This document shows, in pieces, positions 59,282 to 64,000 of a stretch of 64,000 nucleotides of DNA. The position numbers and the translations under genes are program-made. This DNA is from Streptomyces turgidiscabies Car8 (GTDB lineage Bacteria; Actinomycetota; Actinomycetes; Streptomycetales; Streptomycetaceae). The first letter of the stretch is position 1. Every line of letters begins with the position of its first letter. The stretch is taken from the NCBI RefSeq assembly GCF_000331005.1, contig NZ_AEJB01000208.1, positions 1-64,000 of the forward strand. The letters run 5' to 3'. Below the pieces are notes generated by a model that was given only the letters and a program-made list of their open reading frames with translations, was not told the origin of the DNA and searched no databases.

Positions 59282-60286
59282 TCAGTGCGCGGCGAACTGG
59301 ACGCGGGTGGGCTGGACGACGTCCGGCCGCACCGTGATCCCGTCGATGGTCAGCTGCTCCCCGTAGATGTCGCTGATCCTGATCGCACCACCGCACCCGG
59401 TCCCCTGCTCGGAGAGGAAGTAGTTGTAGCTGGTGCGCGCCAGCCGGACCCAGCCGCTGCCGGTCCTGACTTCGAGGCGGGCCAGCGGATTGCGGTGGCC
59501 GATCACCTGGATGCCGCACCAGTACTTGCTGGACCCGGTCTTGTAGCGGATCGAGACCGGGTCGGCCGCGGAGGGGCTCAGCAGGCTCCAGGTGATCGGG
59601 ATCCGGCCGGTAACGGGCGCGGCGAGCTTGGCGAACGCCTGGGGGCTGAGGTCGAGTTGCCCGGGGAGGCAGTCGCCGGGGCACTCGTTGGTGATCCGGA
59701 CCGTGACGGAGGCCCCGCTCGCCGCGCGGACGAGAATGTACGCCCCGCACGCCATGGACGTCTCGTAGTCGGCGGTGTTCATCGCGGCGGTCATCGTGTC
59801 GCTGGTCGGCCCGAACAGACAGGCGCCGTCGCCGCTTCCGGTGTCGTAGAAGGTGGCGACCCCCGTGTAGGTGGTACCGGGCTGGATCCGCCCCGCCAAC
59901 GGCGCCGAGCCGGAGGCCGGGCGGGCCGCCACGCCACCGCTGCCACTACCGCTGCCACTCCCGCCACCCGTGGCCGGGGGCTTGGGCGTGGCCTTCGGTT
60001 TCGGCTTCGCGGCGGCCGCGACGGTCGGCGTGGCCTTCGGGGCCGGGGAGCGGGTGGCCGAGGGCGTCGGTGACGGTGTCGGCTCCGGCGTGGTGGGCGG
60101 GACGATCACCCGGGCGCCGGCGGCGGACGCGACCGTCCCGGCCCCGTCGTCAGCCTGATGGTCGGGGCGTAGAGCCACGACCAGGGATATGACGATCGCG
60201 ACGGCCGCGGCGGCGGCACAGACGAGAACGCCGCGCCGGCGACGGGGCGAACGGCGCTGGGAACGTCGTGAGGAACGGGACGCCAC
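59282..60286 (-). CDS. Expansin-like (EXLX1-type) secreted protein
   Basis: A 334-residue protein. The N terminus is very basic, with one hydrophobic segment (about 19-39, signal or anchor). A Pro/Thr/Ala/Lys-rich linker and a Gly-Ser stretch run to about residue 125. A double-psi beta-barrel follows, with GVATFYDTGSGDGACLFGP, AAMNTADYETSMACGAYILV, ITNECPGDCLPGQLDLSPQAFAKLA. A C-terminal beta-sandwich (YKTGSSKYWCGIQVIGHRNPLARLEV, WVRLARTSYNYFL) is like the cellulose-binding domain of bacterial expansins. Expansins loosen cellulose networks without hydrolysis. GTG is the start. Being near the cellulase, it likely helps plant-cell-wall use. Confidence 0.82.
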   Translation of the reverse strand: MASRSSRRSQRRSPRRRRGVLVCAAAAAVAIVISLVVALRPDHQADDGAGTVASAAGARVIVPPTTPEPTPSPTPSATRSPAPKATPTVAAAAKPKPKATPKPPATGGGSGSGSGSGGVAARPASGSAPLAGRIQPGTTYTGVATFYDTGSGDGACLFGPTSDTMTAAMNTADYETSMACGAYILVRAASGASVTVRITNECPGDCLPGQLDLSPQAFAKLAAPVTGRIPITWSLLSPSAADPVSIRYKTGSSKYWCGIQVIGHRNPLARLEVRTGSGWVRLARTSYNYFLSEQGTGCGGAIRISDIYGEQLTIDGITVRPDVVQPTRVQFAAH

Positions 60287-60452
60287 GGCAGGTCCTTAGC
60301 TGGTCCGGAAGTACAGGTGCTCGATGCGGGGCTCCAGTTGAGGCAGCCTCCGACCCTCAGTCTCCACCGCGCCCGAAAAGGTTGCCGTGGTTTCGCGGAT
60401 CCCACGGTTCAGGGGCCGACGGGGGCTGGTCGGCCTGGAAGCGGGGCGCTTC

Positions 60453-63400
60453 TCAGTCCTTCGGGCAGACGGGGTCTGTTGACGGGTCGGGGAGGTAGGC
60501 GGCACGTTCCTCGGAGGTGAGGTCGCGGTGGACCGTGCGGCAGATCTGCTTGATCGCTTGGTCGGGGTCGAGGGTGGTCATGACATCCCTGACAACCCAC
60601 AGCCGTACTGTCCCGTCTTCGCTGGAGGTGGCCAGGGTGCGGCCGTCGGGGCTGAACACCAGCGAGGACACCCCGGACGGGTAGTTCGCCCCGACGAAGC
60701 TGTTGACGGCGCTGCCTGTGTCCGCGTCCCACAGTCGGACAGTGCCGTCGTAGCCGCCTGCCGTGGCGAGAGTGCGGCCGTCAGGGCTGAAGTCCAGGGC
60801 GGACAGCCATCCCACGTGCTTCGTCAGAATGCTGCGCGCCCGACCGGTGACCGCGTCCCACACGCGTGCTGTTCCGTCGTCGCTGGCGGTGGCGAGGACC
60901 CGGCCGTCAGGACTGAACGCCAGGGCGTTTACCGGAGCGTCATGTCCTGTGAGGGTGACGCGGACCTTACCGGTGGCCAGGTCCCAGATCAGCACTCTGG
61001 AATCGCCGCCTGCCGTGGCGAGCGTGCGACCGTCGGGACTGAACTCCAGCGCGTTCACCCCGTCGTGGTGCCCGGTGAGTGTCCGGCGGATCTTGCGGGT
61101 GGCCAGGTCCCACAAGCGGATGTACTTGGTGTCGCTCCCCGTGGCGAGAGTACGGCCGTCGGGGCTGAAGGCCACCGACCACACCGCGGCGTCGCGTCCC
61201 GTGAGTTTTACGGGAGGTTTGTCGGCGGCGGCGCTCCACAAGCGGACGTACTTGTCGTCGCTCCCCGTGGCGACAGTACGGCCGTCGGGGCTGAAGGCCA
61301 CCACATTCACCACTTCGGTGTGCTCTTCGGGCTTCAGTAGGGCTTTACGGGTGGCTGGGTCCCACAGGCGGACCGATTCGTCGTCGCTGGCGGTGGCGAG
61401 GGCACGGCCGTCGGGGCTGAAGGCCATCGCGTTCACCGCATCGCTGTGTCCGGTGAGTGTGGTGCGGTTGTTGCTGGCGGCCGGGTCCCACAGGCCTACC
61501 ACCTTGTCGCGGCCCGCGGTGGCGAGAGTGTGGCTGTCCCGACTGAAAGCCAGCCCGAGAACAACGTTGTGATGTCCGGCGAGGGTGGTCCTGAGCGCAC
61601 CGGTGGCCGCGTCCCACACGTCTACGAAGCGGTCGGTGGCAGTGGCAAAGGTTTTACTGTCCGCGCTGAAGGCCACCATGAGCGCTGTCCTGTAGAGGAC
61701 GGTACGTTTCTTTCCGCTGACCGCGTTCCTCAAGATGGCGTCGTAGCCGTCGGCTGTGGCGAGGGTGTGGCCGTCAGGGCTGAAGGCCACCGAGGTCACA
61801 GACTGGGTGTGCTCCTTGAGCTTGGCGCGGGGTCGGCGGCTGTCCAGGTCCCACAGGAGGACGGTCTTGTCGTCGCTGCCAGTGGCAAGGGTGTCGCGGT
61901 CGGGGCTGAAGGCCACCGCGTTCACCGCTCCGGAGTGCTTCTTCAGAGTGGCGATGGGTTTACGGGTTTCCACGTCCCACAGCAGGACGGTCTTGTCGTC
62001 ACTACCAGTGGCGAGAGTGCGACCATCGGGACTGAAGGCCACCGCGTTCACCGCTCCCGTGTGCTTCTTCAGAGTGGCGATGGGTTTACGGGTTTCCACG
62101 TCCCACAGCAGAACGGTCTTGTCGTCACTACCAGTGGCGAGGATGCTGCCGTCGCGATTGAACGCCAGAGCGTTCACCGCCCCGTCGTGTCCGCCGAGTG
62201 TGGTGCGGAACTTGAACGTCTTCGCGTCCCACAGTCGGACTGATCCGCCGGCGCCGGCGCTGGCGAGAGTGTGTCCGTCCGGGCTGAAGGCCACCGCGCG
62301 TACCTCGTCGGTGTGGCCGGTGAGGCGGCGGTGCGTCGGCAGGGCCGCGGCGCTGCGGAGGCTGCCGAGGGCCTCGGACGTATGGCTGCTGTCGTATGCC
62401 TTCACGGCCAGCAGCGAGGCGAGTTCGGGATTCGTGCCGATGAGTTCGTCGGACTGGGCGGCGAGTTGGCGCGACACCCCTGCCTGACGGGCCGAAGTCA
62501 CCGTGCGCCACTGCCAGATGGCCCCAAGCCCGGCGAGCAGGGCGAGTACCAGCAGCCCACCGAGCACAGCGTTGAGCCTCCTGCTCCGGCGGATGCCGGC
62601 CCGCTGGCGCTGTCTGCTCGCCGTCAGGAACGCCTCGATGTCCACCGGGAGCCGGCGTCGTCGCGACCACTCGACGCCCTCCGCGAGTGCCGAGCCGCCC
62701 AGCAGGTCCCCCGCGTCCTTCTCCGTGGCCCACCGGTCCTGCCGTTGGCGCGTGCGGTCGAGCCACTCCTGGAACCGGTGATCCTGGTCGACCCACTCCC
62801 GCAGTGCCCCCCAGTCACGGATGAGCGCCTCGTGGATCAGCTCTGCCACCGGTTCCCCGGGAGGGGCGCCGGGGCGTTGCGGGGTCTGGAGCGTCTGCGT
62901 GGTGATGATGCGCCGACGGGCGAGCGCGGCGATGACCGCGTCGACGGCCGCCGGCTGACCCGTCGCCGTGTCGGTCGGGTCGGCGGCCAGGTCGCGCAGT
63001 TCGTGGAGCGGGACCTGTGTCCGTACGGCCGTCACGTTGTGGCTCGGGTCGGCGGGGTGCACCAGCGAGGTCAACGCCCGCCGGGCGATGAGCCGTTGCT
63101 CGGCGGACAACTCGTCGAGGGCGCTCTCGCACCACGTGGTCACGCTCCCGCTGACCCCTCCGATACGCCGGTACGCCTCGTGGATGAGGTACCCGTCCTG
63201 CCGTCGGTCCCACAGTTGGGCCAGCGTCATCTCCAGCAGGGGCAGTACGGTGACCGGTGCCTCGCGGGTGATGGCCGCCTTCGGGGTGATGTCCAGGACG
63301 TCGCCGATGATCCGCTCGGGCAGTCCGGGCTGGAAGTGGAGGCCCACGTCCAGAGCCGGCAGGACGATGATGTCGTGCAGGTCCTGCTGGCTCAGTGTGC

Positions 63401-64000
63401 CGGGCACGTTGAGGAGTCCCGGCATCGCGGCTTCCAGCAACTTGGGCGCGAGCGAGGCCAGTTGAGGGTAGAAGTCGTCCCGCATGATCAGGATCACGGT
63501 GACCTTGGTGTAGGCGTCGGCCACCGTCGTGACCTCGTCCAGCACCGCCAGGATGTCCCGCAGCCGTCCGTTGGTGGACTGCACCAGGAGCTCCTCGAAC
63601 TGGTCGATGACCAGCAGGACGCGCTGATGACTGGGATCGGCCGCGAGCCGCTGGTTGACGGCCGCGACGATCCCTTCGCTGCTCGCCCCCGGCAGTCCCG
63701 CCCGTTCGATCTCGGCGAGCATGTTCTGCCCCGGCCGGGTGAGGACGGGCAACCACCGGTCGCTGCGGGCCAGTTCGCCCGCGGCCAGTGCCCGCAGCAC
63801 CCCCGCCTGGATCAGCGACGACTTGCCGGACCCCGACGGCCCGAGCAGCAGGGTCAGCCGTCGCTGCTGCGCAAGGTTCGCCAGGACCTGTCGTACCGCC
63901 TCCTGGCGGCCTTCGAACCACCGGGCGTGCTCGGCGGTGAACGGCTCCAGCCCCCGGTAGGGGCACAGCTCCCGTTCGGCGAGTTCCGGCAGGATCTCCC
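60453..64000 (-). CDS. nSTAND ATPase with 14 WD40 repeats (partial, start beyond window)
   Basis: The frame is open to the window edge, so the N terminus is missing. The visible part begins ELCPYRGLEPFTAEHARWF-GRQEAV and reaches the P-loop LLGPSGSGKSSLIQAG, then VLLVIDQFEELLVQ (Walker B) and VILIMRDDFYPQLA, all typical of nSTAND1 modules. A single membrane-like segment (LNAVLGGLLVLALLAGLGAIW) follows. Fourteen WD40 repeats ('AFSPDGRTLATGSDDKTVxLWD') then form what would be two seven-bladed propellers. It ends with LDPDQAIKQICRTVHRDLTSEERAAYLP. The missing upstream part may carry an effector such as a caspase-like protease or kinase. Two adjacent repeats are almost identical in DNA. Confidence 0.9.
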   Translation of the reverse strand, partial: EILPELAERELCPYRGLEPFTAEHARWFEGRQEAVRQVLANLAQQRRLTLLLGPSGSGKSSLIQAGVLRALAAGELARSDRWLPVLTRPGQNMLAEIERAGLPGASSEGIVAAVNQRLAADPSHQRVLLVIDQFEELLVQSTNGRLRDILAVLDEVTTVADAYTKVTVILIMRDDFYPQLASLAPKLLEAAMPGLLNVPGTLSQQDLHDIIVLPALDVGLHFQPGLPERIIGDVLDITPKAAITREAPVTVLPLLEMTLAQLWDRRQDGYLIHEAYRRIGGVSGSVTTWCESALDELSAEQRLIARRALTSLVHPADPSHNVTAVRTQVPLHELRDLAADPTDTATGQPAAVDAVIAALARRRIITTQTLQTPQRPGAPPGEPVAELIHEALIRDWGALREWVDQDHRFQEWLDRTRQRQDRWATEKDAGDLLGGSALAEGVEWSRRRRLPVDIEAFLTASRQRQRAGIRRSRRLNAVLGGLLVLALLAGLGAIWQWRTVTSARQAGVSRQLAAQSDELIGTNPELASLLAVKAYDSSHTSEALGSLRSAAALPTHRRLTGHTDEVRAVAFSPDGHTLASAGAGGSVRLWDAKTFKFRTTLGGHDGAVNALAFNRDGSILATGSDDKTVLLWDVETRKPIATLKKHTGAVNAVAFSPDGRTLATGSDDKTVLLWDVETRKPIATLKKHSGAVNAVAFSPDRDTLATGSDDKTVLLWDLDSRRPRAKLKEHTQSVTSVAFSPDGHTLATADGYDAILRNAVSGKKRTVLYRTALMVAFSADSKTFATATDRFVDVWDAATGALRTTLAGHHNVVLGLAFSRDSHTLATAGRDKVVGLWDPAASNNRTTLTGHSDAVNAMAFSPDGRALATASDDESVRLWDPATRKALLKPEEHTEVVNVVAFSPDGRTVATGSDDKYVRLWSAAADKPPVKLTGRDAAVWSVAFSPDGRTLATGSDTKYIRLWDLATRKIRRTLTGHHDGVNALEFSPDGRTLATAGGDSRVLIWDLATGKVRVTLTGHDAPVNALAFSPDGRVLATASDDGTARVWDAVTGRARSILTKHVGWLSALDFSPDGRTLATAGGYDGTVRLWDADTGSAVNSFVGANYPSGVSSLVFSPDGRTLATSSEDGTVRLWVVRDVMTTLDPDQAIKQICRTVHRDLTSEERAAYLPDPSTDPVCPKD
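61941..62148 (-). repeat. Recent duplication of one WD40 repeat
   Basis: An 82-bp stretch starting at 61941 (CTTCAGAGTGGCGATGGG...) recurs at 62067 with one mismatch. The spacing is 126 bp, exactly one 42-residue blade. The nearly identical codons point to a recent duplication or gene conversion. Confidence 0.85.

Overview
The window is very GC-rich, with strong third-position GC bias, frequent GTG starts, 4-nt ATGA/GTGA gene couplings and a gene content (MatB, Mbl, Fxs-type RiPP genes, a MAB_1171c-type transporter module) that points to a Streptomyces or close relative. No rRNA, tRNA, insertion sequence or CRISPR array was recognised. All calls come from reading the sequence; no database search was run.

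Left part (1-25 kb) is mostly chromosomal housekeeping and catabolism. It holds a secreted PGRP-type amidase, an Rrf2 regulator, a Tat-exported GH35 beta-galactosidase and a GH51 arabinofuranosidase. Next comes a four-gene translationally coupled module (XRE-like regulator, ImmA/IrrE-like HExxH protein, 7-TM MAB_1171c-type protein, FAD oxidoreductase). It continues with an APH-fold kinase, an IclR/SMP-30 pair, an ATP-grasp enzyme, a MerR-PP2C fusion with a legible promoter/operator, malonyl-CoA synthetase MatB with a carboxyltransferase, the actin homologue Mbl, and a histidine kinase with a decayed ATPase domain.

The central accessory region (24.5-35.1 kb) starts with a convergent SLOG sensor / SLATT membrane effector pair. 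Next to it lies a cyclophane RiPP locus of the Fxs type: precursor fxsA (ends F-N-S-A-V), radical SAM maturase fxsB with an inactivated hydroxylase extension, an AAC(3)-fold acetyltransferase, TIR protein fxsC, and fxsT, an NLR-like ParA-TIR-NB-ARC-TPR protein. The genes overlap one another from fxsB into the acetyltransferase and from fxsC into fxsT.

A block of ordinary genes follows (35-44 kb): alpha/beta hydrolase, CorA, two lipoproteins, a GATase1, an F420/LLM oxidoreductase with MarR, a LacI regulator and a cation/proton antiporter. From 44 to 57 kb a second accessory island appears. It contains a membrane protein with two P-loop ATPases, a 337-aa unknown protein, a second FxsT-like protein whose ParA domain has lost its Walker A, a second FxsA-like precursor without the FxSxx end, and a divergent radical SAM gene coupled to a gene with an intact HExxH. 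I consider the two Fxs-type systems, particularly the variant second one, the most interesting content.

The right end holds a GH5-type cellulase under a perfect palindromic operator, an LLM oxidoreductase with a leaderless promoter, an expansin-like protein, and an nSTAND-WD40 protein with 14 blades that runs off the window.
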